34,619 nucleotides of DNA from Thermoplasmatota archaeon (GTDB lineage: Archaea; Thermoplasmatota; Thermoplasmata; UBA10834), in NCBI GenBank assembly GCA_016930135.1, contig JAFGHM010000052.1:1-34619 (forward strand). The letters are read 5' to 3'. The notes under the pieces were generated by a model that saw nothing but the letters and a program-made list of their open reading frames with translations, searched no databases and was not told where the DNA came from. Positions 22,244-30,700 of this stretch are shown here, one piece after another. A program made the position numbers and the translations under genes. Position 1 is the stretch's first letter; each line of letters starts with the position of its first letter.

Positions 22244-23431
22244 ATGAACCTCAGGAACGGCCGCGCGATCGTGTTCGACCTCCACAGCAAGACGTCCGTC
22301 GAGCAGGCACTCCCCGAGGCTAAAGACTTGGAGGCGGTCTCAGCGACCAAGGTCGCCGACGGTCTCATCGCTCAGCACGGCAACGACTGCCTAGTCCTTG
22401 GCACGGGCGTGCTCACCGGCAGTCTCGTCCCTGCATCCTGCTGCGGCATCGTCCGGTGCGGCGGGCAGAGGCCAAAGACCGTTCCGTTGCTGGGCTTTCT
22501 GGGCACGGAGCTGAAGATGTCAGGATTCGACTTCGTCGTCATCAAGGGAGTCGCACAGAGCCCTGGATATCTCTGGATAAGGGATGGTGTGGCCGAGTTC
22601 CTCGAATCCAAGGAGATGAGTTCGATGGATTCGTGGGCTCGCACCGACAAGATCAGAGCGGATCAGGGCGACTCGAAGATACAGGTTGTCGCCGCAGGGC
22701 CCTGGGGCGACGCTGGGCTAGGGTCTTCACAGTTGGTGACGAACTACTGGGGCGGCGAAGACAAGGTCGGCATGGCCGCTGAGTTCGGCAAGAGAGGTGT
22801 CTCGGCGGTCGCTTTCAGGGGCATGGGGGAGCTGGAGCTGGCCAGCCCGGAGCAGCACTTCGATGAGGCACTCCTCCTGATACGGGAGCACATCGAGAGA
22901 CTGGGCAAGAGCAGAGGCCTCGCATCGTATTCGGAGATCGCCGCGAGAGATGATTTCGCGAAACTCGCGCATCGGCATGTCGCGTGCTACGGATGTCCGT
23001 TCCCGTGTCGCACGTTCCTGAAGACGTCCGAGGACCCAGGGGAGCTGAGACTGGTTTCAAAAGAGCCAGGATACCTTCACTACGATCTGGCGGCTCTTGA
23101 GAAGGCGTTTCAGCTCGGAGCGGACGCCTCGACCGCATCGGAAGTGATTGCCACATGCGCGAAGGCAGGTGCGGAACCGGTTGCCGTGATGTCACAGATG
23201 GAACGCATGGGCAAGACTTGCACATTGGAGGAGGCAGAGGAAGTTGTCGGGCAGCCTGCGGAGATACCACTCACTGGTGCCACCAACTTCGAGAGGTCTT
23301 TCGAGAACCCCAGGGAGTACGACGAATGCCTCGGTCTGGGGCTCTGCCCGAGGTATTGGGCGAAGGTCGGCTATGATCTCGAGAAGATAGCGTCCTCTGC
23401 CGGTTCCGGCCTGGGGTGGTCCCCGAAGTGA
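22244..23431 (+). CDS. Short aldehyde:ferredoxin oxidoreductase (AOR) family protein
   Basis: 395 residues, against about 600 for full AORs. The N-terminal tungstopterin domain is recognisable (VLGTGVLTGSLVPASCCGI, GGQRPKTVPLLGFLGTELKMSGFDFVVIKG). Domain 2 shows the cluster motif ACYGCPFPC, and YDECLGLGLCPRYW aligns with the AOR segment that supplies the fourth cluster cysteine. The region between them is shortened and most of domain 3 is missing, ending shortly after SAGSGLGW. The frame is intact, so it is either a stable short subfamily or a reduced enzyme. Tungsten- or molybdenum-dependent aldehyde oxidation is inferred from family only. It is the last gene of the pyrBI-ferredoxin operon. 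Confidence 0.8.
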   Translation: MNLRNGRAIVFDLHSKTSVEQALPEAKDLEAVSATKVADGLIAQHGNDCLVLGTGVLTGSLVPASCCGIVRCGGQRPKTVPLLGFLGTELKMSGFDFVVIKGVAQSPGYLWIRDGVAEFLESKEMSSMDSWARTDKIRADQGDSKIQVVAAGPWGDAGLGSSQLVTNYWGGEDKVGMAAEFGKRGVSAVAFRGMGELELASPEQHFDEALLLIREHIERLGKSRGLASYSEIAARDDFAKLAHRHVACYGCPFPCRTFLKTSEDPGELRLVSKEPGYLHYDLAALEKAFQLGADASTASEVIATCAKAGAEPVAVMSQMERMGKTCTLEEAEEVVGQPAEIPLTGATNFERSFENPREYDECLGLGLCPRYWAKVGYDLEKIASSAGSGLGWSPK

Positions 23432-23449
23432 CATCTCGCTGGCCACAAA

Positions 23450-23461
23450 GGTTTTTGTAAG
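23450..23461 (+). promoter_or_regulatory. TATA-like box of the UPF0200 gene
   Basis: GGTTTTTGTAAG, centred about 32 bases before the ATG at 23488. Confidence 0.4.
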
Positions 23462-23487
23462 TCCTAGCCCGTAGGCGGGATGATAAG

Positions 23488-24030
23488 ATGAGGATTCTCG
23501 TGACCACCGGGATGCCCGGTTCAGGCAAGGAGGAGTTCCTCAAGATATGCCAGGAGAGGGGCGCCAAGATAGTCCGTATGGGCGACATCGTGCGGGAGAA
23601 GGCCAAGGAGTTCGGGCTCGAGCCCTCAGACGCGAGCGTGGGCTCGATCGCGAACGAGGAGAGGAAGCGGTATGGCATGGATATCTGGGCGAAGAGGACC
23701 ATCCCGTTCGTCGGGGGCGAATTCGTCGTAATCGACGGTACCAGAGGCCTGGACGAGATCCGGGCCTTCAAGCACGCATTTGGCGACGACCTCAAGACGG
23801 TCGCGGTCCACACATCGGCCAAGACCAGGTATGAGAGGCTGGTTGCCAGGAGTAGGCCGGACCAGCCGACCACGAGGGCCGAGTTCGACCAGAGGGACAG
23901 AAGGGAGCTTGAGTGGGGTCTGGGAGAGGCAATAGCGCTCGCGGACTACATGGTGATCAACGAGTCGACCATCGAGGACCTCAAGGAGTCCGTGGGCGCT
24001 CTTCTGGACAGCATTCTGCCGAAGAAGTGA
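23488..24030 (+). CDS. UPF0200-family P-loop nucleotide kinase-like protein
   Basis: 180 residues. Walker A GMPGSGKE (8-15), then RMGDIVREKAKE in the NMP-binding position and a lid-like RSRPDQPTTRAEFDQRDRRE. This is the archaeal UPF0200 pattern, related to dephospho-CoA and adenylate kinases; the substrate is not established. The end motif LADYMVINESTIEDLKESV is typical of the group. A small gene follows five bases after its stop, likely co-transcribed. Confidence 0.86.
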   Translation: MRILVTTGMPGSGKEEFLKICQERGAKIVRMGDIVREKAKEFGLEPSDASVGSIANEERKRYGMDIWAKRTIPFVGGEFVVIDGTRGLDEIRAFKHAFGDDLKTVAVHTSAKTRYERLVARSRPDQPTTRAEFDQRDRRELEWGLGEAIALADYMVINESTIEDLKESVGALLDSILPKK

Positions 24031-24035
24031 AGCCG

Positions 24036-24302
24036 ATGGAGTTCATCGCCGTTAAGCCGTGCAGGCCCGATGCTTACGAGGCGGTTCCCAAGGGCAGGAT
24101 CTCCCTTGACCTGCACGATTGCGAGAAGGCGCTCGCAGGGAAGGGGTATGAGGTCCTTTCCAGCCCAGGCGTGATGCTGGTCCTCAGGAAGGGCGTGGAG
24201 ATCACGCTGTATCCTCACGGCAGACTTCTGCTCCATCCGGTGAATGACCGTGAGGCCGCGTTGAAGGCGGCGAAAGAACTGTACGACGCCCTAGGCAAGT
24301 AG
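24036..24302 (+). CDS. Conserved-looking small protein, function unknown
   Basis: 88 residues from ATG 24036. It opens MEFIAVKPCRPDAYEAVPKGR, then SLDLHDCEKALAGKGYEV, GVMLVLRKGVEITLYPHGRLLLHP and a C-terminal helix AALKAAKELYDALG. The pattern of strands ending in a GRLLLHPV hairpin and a helix resembles half of a TBP-like or related alpha/beta fold, a guess from pattern alone. Codon use matches the neighbours, and it sits five bases behind the UPF0200 gene, so joint function with that kinase is possible. Confidence 0.7.
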   Translation: MEFIAVKPCRPDAYEAVPKGRISLDLHDCEKALAGKGYEVLSSPGVMLVLRKGVEITLYPHGRLLLHPVNDREAALKAAKELYDALGK

Positions 24303-24340
24303 CAGGGGGCCGCGCTGTTCGCAGGGGTTCCACAGTCTCA

Positions 24341-24350
24341 GTTAAATAGG
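24341..24350 (+). promoter_or_regulatory. TATA box of the ABC exporter operon
   Basis: GTTAAATAGG. The predicted start near 24372 leaves a leader of about 23 bases with a GGGAG site before TTG 24395. Confidence 0.45.
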
Positions 24351-24394
24351 AAACGGCAGTTCGTAGCAAGGAAACGGTCGGGAGAGGGGAGCCA

Positions 24395-25321
24395 TTGATA
24401 GAGATACAGAACCTCACTAAGGACTTCGGGGCCATCAAAGCGGTCGATGACCTGACCCTGAAGGTGCCAGAAGGCGTCACAATCGGCTTCCTGGGGCCCA
24501 ACGGAGCGGGCAAGACCACGACCATCAAGATACTGACCAACCTCATCTCGGCAACTAGCGGCAAGGCGTATCTGCACGGCGTGGACGTTCTGAAGCATCC
24601 GAAGGAGGCCCTCGGACACGTCGGAGCGGTCGTCGAGACGCCGGAGTTCTACCCGTATCTGACGCCGACCGAGACACTGGCCTACCTTGGACGCATAAGG
24701 GGCATGCACTCGCGCGAGATCAAGACGCGGACTGACGAGCTCCTCCAGCTGGTCAAGCTGGGGCAGTGGCGCTCGACGAGGATCGGCAAGTTCTCGAAGG
24801 GCATGAAGCAGAGGCTGGCTATCGCACAGGCCATCTTGCACGAGCCAGACATACTGATACTTGACGAGCCGACCAGCGGTCTCGATCCGAGAGGCATGGT
24901 GGAGGTGCGAGAGCTGATAAGAACACTGAAGAGGCAGCACTATACGATCTTCATGAGCTCCCACCTGCTGGTCGAGGTCCAAGAGGTGTGCGACAGCGCC
25001 GCCCTTATTGACAAGGGGAGGCTCCTCGTCTACGACTCCATCGATAACCTGAAGAAGCTGACCAAGGTGGCCAAGATCGAGGTCTCCGTCCTCGATGCTG
25101 CCTCTGACGCGTTGCTCGACAAGGTGAGGCAGTTCAGGAACGTCAGAGCAGTCGATCGCATATCGGGGAACGTGTTCATCGTCACCCTGGAGGGCCAGCC
25201 GCAGGAGAGAGCCGAACTGCTGTCCGAGGTCCAAAGGACGGGTATGAAGGTATCGGGCTTCAGCTCCGTTGGCCTGCCCCTGGAGCTGATGTACATGGAC
25301 CTCGTGAAGGACTCGAGGTGA
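24395..25321 (+). CDS. ABC transporter ATP-binding protein (ABC-2 type exporter)
   Basis: 308 residues. Walker A GPNGAGKTT (34-42), Q-loop region VVETPEFYPYLTPTETL, signature FSKGMKQRLAIAQA, Walker B ILILDEPTSGLDP and the H-loop segment MSSHLL are intact. The C-terminal ~90 residues form the extra domain of the CcmA/NatA/DrrA-type exporters. TTG 24395 is the start, preceded by a GGGAG site. The permease gene begins seven bases after the stop. The cargo is unknown. Confidence 0.93.
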   Translation: MIEIQNLTKDFGAIKAVDDLTLKVPEGVTIGFLGPNGAGKTTTIKILTNLISATSGKAYLHGVDVLKHPKEALGHVGAVVETPEFYPYLTPTETLAYLGRIRGMHSREIKTRTDELLQLVKLGQWRSTRIGKFSKGMKQRLAIAQAILHEPDILILDEPTSGLDPRGMVEVRELIRTLKRQHYTIFMSSHLLVEVQEVCDSAALIDKGRLLVYDSIDNLKKLTKVAKIEVSVLDAASDALLDKVRQFRNVRAVDRISGNVFIVTLEGQPQERAELLSEVQRTGMKVSGFSSVGLPLELMYMDLVKDSR

Positions 25322-25327
25322 CAATTC

Positions 25328-26461
25328 ATGGAGCAGGACTCTAGGCCTCACAGGAAGCTTCCCTCGGACCTCAAGCAGATACCAATCGTCTGGAGCTATG
25401 AGATACTCAAGTACTTCAGGTCCTGGCGGCTGGTCGCCTCGTTCGCAATAGTCGTGGCCATGCTCGTACTGCTGTACGCACTTCCCCCCGCTCTGGGAAG
25501 CCCCTATGCCGGCACGGATACTGAGAGAGTCTTGTGGGTCAGGGACTTCGGCGATATGAACATCACAGTGCCAGGGTTGCCGATACCACAGAGTTATGCC
25601 GCGATCAACAGGAGTCTCGTAGACGAGGACTCGCTGGTTATTCGCGTCGACGGCTCGCCGTATCCGTCTGCGAACGGCATGAACTGGATCTACACGAAGC
25701 TGAGCTTCGCTGACGACCTGCCGTCCTTCATGGGAGGGAGCTCGAGACTGAACGTTGTCATATTCATGCAGAACCTCACCGCAAGCACCGTCACGGCGAC
25801 CTATGACTGGTCAACCACTGCGGAGAGCTTCGACAGCCTCTTCCTCGCTTTCGCCAGCACGCTCGTGATCATAGCGGCGACCTTCTTCGGGTCTGACGCG
25901 ATCGTCGGCGAGTTCCAGAACAGAACAGGCTATCTCGTGCTGCCCACGCCCCTGAAGAAGTGGGTGTTGTTCGCCGGCAAGTTCGCCGCGAGCATGACTG
26001 TAGGCCTCTTGGTCACAGTCGCTTTCTACGCGGGCGTGACGTTGCTTTCGTTCGTCACGGTGGGAGGGGTGGACGACGACTTCGGGCTCTCGTTCCTGTT
26101 CGCGGTCGAGTTCCTGCTGGCTGCCACCGCAGTGGCATACCTGATAAGCTCGGTGCTCAAGGGCAGCACGGGCGCCACTGTGCTCACGTTTCTCCTCTTC
26201 ATCATCATACTGCCGATAGTTGACAGTGTGTCCATCTTCAGCGGCGTGAAGATAGATGCGTCCCTCACATTCGCCTCTGGGGCCATTGGCTACATCGTCT
26301 ACGATCCGTATCCGGTCGATACTTCACTGGAGCACTTCGGGTTCACTATATACACTTTCTATCCCGAGCCCTGGGTTGCTGCTGTCGTCTGCTTCGCCTA
26401 CGCAGTCGTCGCAATCGCTCTGAGCCTGATCCTGTTCTACAAAAAGCAGCTGATGGCCTGA
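25328..26461 (+). CDS. ABC-2 type permease
   Basis: 377 residues. A cytosolic N-terminus leads to a first membrane helix (about 37-57), then a large external domain of about 110 residues with N-glycosylation sites (MNIT, NRSL, QNLTAS). At least five helices follow, beginning FLAFASTLVIIAATFFGSDAIVGEFQNRTGYLVLPTPLKKWVLFAGK. The EFQNRTGYLVLPTPL loop is the typical ABC-2 coupling segment. Partner of the ATPase directly upstream. It converges with the site-2 protease gene, leaving two bases between stops. Confidence 0.88.
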   Translation: MEQDSRPHRKLPSDLKQIPIVWSYEILKYFRSWRLVASFAIVVAMLVLLYALPPALGSPYAGTDTERVLWVRDFGDMNITVPGLPIPQSYAAINRSLVDEDSLVIRVDGSPYPSANGMNWIYTKLSFADDLPSFMGGSSRLNVVIFMQNLTASTVTATYDWSTTAESFDSLFLAFASTLVIIAATFFGSDAIVGEFQNRTGYLVLPTPLKKWVLFAGKFAASMTVGLLVTVAFYAGVTLLSFVTVGGVDDDFGLSFLFAVEFLLAATAVAYLISSVLKGSTGATVLTFLLFIIILPIVDSVSIFSGVKIDASLTFASGAIGYIVYDPYPVDTSLEHFGFTIYTFYPEPWVAAVVCFAYAVVAIALSLILFYKKQLMA

Positions 26462-26463
26462 GA

Positions 26464-27639
26464 TCACATCGGAGGCGTCTGGGGCGGCGGCTGGAACTGC
26501 TCGCCCCAGCGTGCGAGGCCTTGTCTGACCGATGCCATGTCGATCGCCCTGAGGAAGTCCTTCTGTGTCACTATCCCCGCCAGCCTGCCGGCCTCCTCGA
26601 CCACCAGCCTGCCTATCTTCCTCTCTGACATGAGCTTCAGCGCTCGAGCGGCGTCCTCACCCGGGTCCACGGTGATCACGTTCCTGGTCATGATGTCATT
26701 GATCTGAGTCAGGTGCAGCCTATCCTTGGGAACTTTGTGCGTGTCCGAGAGCGTGACGATGCCGACGAGCCCGTTGTCGACGACCGGGAAACCCATGTGG
26801 TGCGTCGCCAACATCAAGTCGTGCAGCTGCTGGACCGACATATCCGGATGCACGACCTCCACCTCCCGGGTCATCAGGTCTCGCACGGTGAGGCCTTGGA
26901 GGCTCTCGGTTATCGTGGTCGCCTGCTCCTCCTCGGTCGCGGCTATGTAGACGAAGAGCGCGATGAGGATGAAGAAGAAGTTGTAGAATATCCCGAAGAT
27001 GCCCATGGCTATTGCGAAGTACCTTCCTATCCTGGCCGCCTTCTTCGTGGCCTCCAAGTAGCTCATCTTGGATGCGAAGTAGGCCCTCAAGACCCTCCCG
27101 CCGTCCATCGGGAACGCGGGGATCATGTTGAACCCCGCCAGCAAGAGGTTGTACACGGCCATGAGGCCGAGCAGGATAACGACGCCATCGAGGAGCATAC
27201 TGTCGAGTTCAAGGAGCCTGAGCAGCAGCACCAACCCGTAGGATATCAGCCCGACCACCATGCTCGTGAAAGGGCCGGCAAAGGCCATCCTCCATTCCTG
27301 TCCGGGGAGGCGGGGAAGCTCCTCCATCGAGGACACTCCGCCGAACACCATGAGCGTTATGCTGCGGATCTTCACGCCGTACCTGAGCGCGAGGTATGAA
27401 TGGGCGAGCTCATGGGCCAGTATCGTCCCGAAGAACACAAGCGCGGCCACGGTCCCAAAGGCGTACTTCACCCAGAGGTCGGTCTCCAGCCCTCTGAAGC
27501 TCAACGGGATGTCAGCGATTGTGACGTCCGTGGCAGGGGCGGAGAAGATGTAGATGAACAGCGGCAGGATGAGCAGGAAAGTCAGGTGGAGGTAGATAGG
27601 AATGCCCAAGATCCTGCCTATTCTGATAGCGGCCGCCAT
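26464..27639 (-). CDS. Site-2 protease family (M50) intramembrane metalloprotease with paired CBS domains
   Basis: 391 residues. The zinc site HELAH is at 76-80 inside a membrane helix; the second ligand motif NMIPAFPMDGG is at 171-181, with the catalytic Asp179. Six or so membrane segments, then two CBS modules from about residue 255 to 375 (VRDLMTREVEVVHPD, INDIMTRNVITVDPG), which usually bind adenine nucleotides and gate activity. This matches archaeal S2P-CBS enzymes. Substrates are normally membrane proteins, often transcription regulators. TTATATATGA at 27670-27661 predicts a leaderless mRNA. It is divergent from the giant surface protein. Confidence 0.93.
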   Translation of the reverse strand: MAAAIRIGRILGIPIYLHLTFLLILPLFIYIFSAPATDVTIADIPLSFRGLETDLWVKYAFGTVAALVFFGTILAHELAHSYLALRYGVKIRSITLMVFGGVSSMEELPRLPGQEWRMAFAGPFTSMVVGLISYGLVLLLRLLELDSMLLDGVVILLGLMAVYNLLLAGFNMIPAFPMDGGRVLRAYFASKMSYLEATKKAARIGRYFAIAMGIFGIFYNFFFILIALFVYIAATEEEQATTITESLQGLTVRDLMTREVEVVHPDMSVQQLHDLMLATHHMGFPVVDNGLVGIVTLSDTHKVPKDRLHLTQINDIMTRNVITVDPGEDAARALKLMSERKIGRLVVEEAGRLAGIVTQKDFLRAIDMASVRQGLARWGEQFQPPPQTPPM

Positions 27640-27660
27640 ATTGGTTCGTTAGTGTCCGAT

Positions 27661-27670
27661 TCATATATAA
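27661..27670 (-). promoter_or_regulatory. TATA box of the S2P-CBS gene
   Basis: Minus-strand TTATATATGA, centred about 27 bases before the ATG at 27639. Confidence 0.55.
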
Positions 27671-27720
27671 CCATTGGACAGAAATTCCGTACTGGCGGCA
27701 TTCGCTTCGTGTCCGAAGGC

Positions 27721-27730
27721 ATCAAATAGG
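27721..27730 (+). promoter_or_regulatory. TATA-like box of the giant FG-GAP/PKD protein
   Basis: ATCAAATAGG. The predicted transcription start near 27752 favours the TTG at 27765 over TTG 27747. Confidence 0.4.
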
Positions 27731-27764
27731 GTAAGACCGCTTCAGTTTGCTGGATGGGGGCCTC

Positions 27765-30700
27765 TTGACTCGATTGGTCTCATCAGTACTGGCGATTGCG
27801 ATGATCGCCCTGCTTCTGTCCCCCATCGGATATCAGGGGGACCCGGGCATCGGCCTTCCCGAAGCGGTCATTGTCACCGGTTCAGCGCCAGCCCCTTCCC
27901 CCGAAGAGCTTGTATTCCCCGAGCCGATTGACACTTCGAACCCCGTCCCCGAATACACGCTGGTCTCACGGGCGCTCATGCTGCCCGGAGGGGCGAGCGA
28001 TGTGGTCGTGGACGACCTCAACGACGACGGCCGGACAGATCTCATCGTTTCGGTATACGACGCCTTGAGGATATCGATATTCTACAGAGAGGTGGACGGG
28101 ACATTCAAGACGTATCCGTCGCTCAACATAACGACGATGTACCACCCCGCGTCGATAAGGACCGCGGACATCTATGCATCGGGCCACCACCAGATCGTCG
28201 TGTTGGAGAAGAACCCTGCGTATTCTGACACTCGACTGGCGATATACAACCTGACATCCGAGACCACATATGAGCGGTGGCCAGATCGGTTCACCTTGAC
28301 GAATGGAATAGAATTCGTTGTGGGCGAGTTTTCGGGTGACATCTACGCAGACCTGGCGGTGGTCTGCGAGGGATCGAGCCCGCAGACGACTGCCGGGAAG
28401 GTCGAGGTTTTCTTTGGGCCCAACTTCTCTGATATCGAGATACTGACTGCAGGCCGCGGCGCCCGGAGCATTGAGGCAGCCGATCTCAACAACGATTCTT
28501 TGCTGGAGATCGCGGTGGGCAATTACTACGACAGCAACGTCATGGTGTTCGAAAGACCATTCTTATCGGGCACGCCCCCTCTTGTGACATTATCTGTCGA
28601 GGGCGCGCCCACTGCAGTGGTTGCTGGGCAGTTGGACGGCGATTCACATTCACTCACGGATCTGGCAGTGGCATCTGCCTCTCCAGATGCCATCCGATTC
28701 TATGCTCAGTCAATGGGCAGCCTTCCCCCTTTCGAAGACATGAACATCACGGTCCCCTACACACCATCGTCAATACACGTCGGGGACATGAACAGTGATG
28801 GCAGGCAAGATCTACTCGTACTATCACAGACCGGCAACACCACGTTCGGATACCATCAGGGCAGCTCCGCACCTATATGGCAGGCCGTTCCTGAGTTCAT
28901 CTTTCCCACTGGAGGAGTGCCAAGGGCAGCCGTGATTGCGGAGCTGGATGGCGACGGTTTTGTGGACATTTCAGTAGCGGCATCGGGCGCTGATTGGAAG
29001 GGGGCAGCGCTTCCGATTTATCCTTTCCGCTCGCCGTCATTCTCGAACAGCAACTCGACGACCTGGACGAGAGTTGATGCAGTCACATCGATGCTGGAGA
29101 CAGGAGACTTCGATGGCGATGACGTCATCGACCTCATGCTGCTGAACACAGACGACGATTCCATCGACTTCTATCCGTCGTTCGGATCGGCACTCACTAC
29201 GATCCCTCTCGGCTTCTCTCCGGGCAAGATGGCGGTCGCGGATTTCAATCGAGACAGCCTTTCCGATGTCGCAGTCGCCGAGTTCCAGGGGGCTACGGTT
29301 GCCATCATCTTCGGGTGCAGCACCTTCCCGGACCAGTCTGTGCTGCTCACAGTCAACGGGTCTGTCACCGACATAGAGATTGGCGATTTCAATGACGATT
29401 CGTATGCCGACTTCGTCGTGTCCACCGGTGAGGGCGGACTGAGCTTCTACTTCAACGACCATTCAGCGGCCGCCTTCGGGAGTGCGTATGAGATATCACC
29501 GTCTGGCGGTGCGGGGATATGGTCCATTGCGTCAGGGGACTTCAACTCGGACGGCATGGACGACATCGCGTACACTCGCCCCATAAGGAAGATAGCGGTG
29601 CTGCTGCAGGACTCTGCGATCCCCTTCGGGCCGTCATCCCCCACCCTGACCCTGTCCCACAGCGAGGGAACCGACTTCACCTCCGTGTGGTGCGGCGATC
29701 TCACGGGGGACGGGCTCGATGATATCGCTGCTATGAGGTCCTTCGATTCCGCAGTCTATCTGTTCGATCAGGACGAGTTCCAGACAGCCCCGCATCCTTA
29801 TGGCGTCCTCTCACTCCCGAGCTTCCCGAGCTTCCTCTCGGTGTTCGATGCGACCGATGACGGTCCAGCCGACGTGGTGGCAATATTCGATGACGCCGCC
29901 CTTCTCTTCCTGTATCGGCAGGCTTCGGGCGCATTCCCCAGCTCCCCCTCAATGGCTTTCGTTACCGGTGCCGGGCCGGTCTACGCGTGCATAGGCGACG
30001 GGACCCAGGATCACAGGGGTGACATGCTAGTGGTCAACCAGGGGTCTCACTGCGTGTCGATATGGCAGCAGGTCAACTTCCCGCCGGTGGCCCATTCCGG
30101 TGGTCCCTATGTCACGAGGGAGGGAGCGAACCTCAGGTTCAACGGTTCAGCCACCACTGGGACATCTGAGATCCCCTTCATGGATTACCAGTGGGATTTC
30201 GGCGATGGAAACGTAACCGGCTGGATCCGCAACCCTACCCCGGGGCATGAATACGAGGCGATAGGCAACTACAGCATCAGCCTGCAGGTCCGCGACCCTG
30301 CGGGCCTCTACTCCTCCGACTCGAGCTATGTCGTGGTTCTGGACAGTTATCCGGTAGTGGATTTCACATGGTCCCCAGAGTTCGTCGATGAAGGACAGAC
30401 TGTGACCTTCACGGACATGACCTGGTCTTACGATGCCGTATCCTACAGAGCGTGGTTCATCGACGGGCAACATGCGGGAGAAGGCTCTGTACTGAGCACC
30501 GAGTTCCAGGACGGCAATCACTCAATATCTCTGTACGTCGTGGATTTCGACGGCTCGGAAGTGAACCTGACCAAAATCCTGGCTGTGAATTCAACGGCCC
30601 CCGTCTTGAGGATCTTGGCTCCCTCGGAAGGTATCGAAGGTGAGTCGATCGAGTTCGCCGTTGTTGTCGACGAGTGGCATGGGGAACCCGTCGACCCTAT

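Noticed and set aside
24338-25351. 337-residue minus-strand ORF
   Set aside because: Antisense to the ABC ATPase, which has all its motifs.
28000-30100. Repeated DxNxDG-coding segments as possible DNA repeats or a CRISPR-like array
   Set aside because: The periodicity is at protein level (FG-GAP repeats); nucleotide sequences of the units differ and spacing is irregular.
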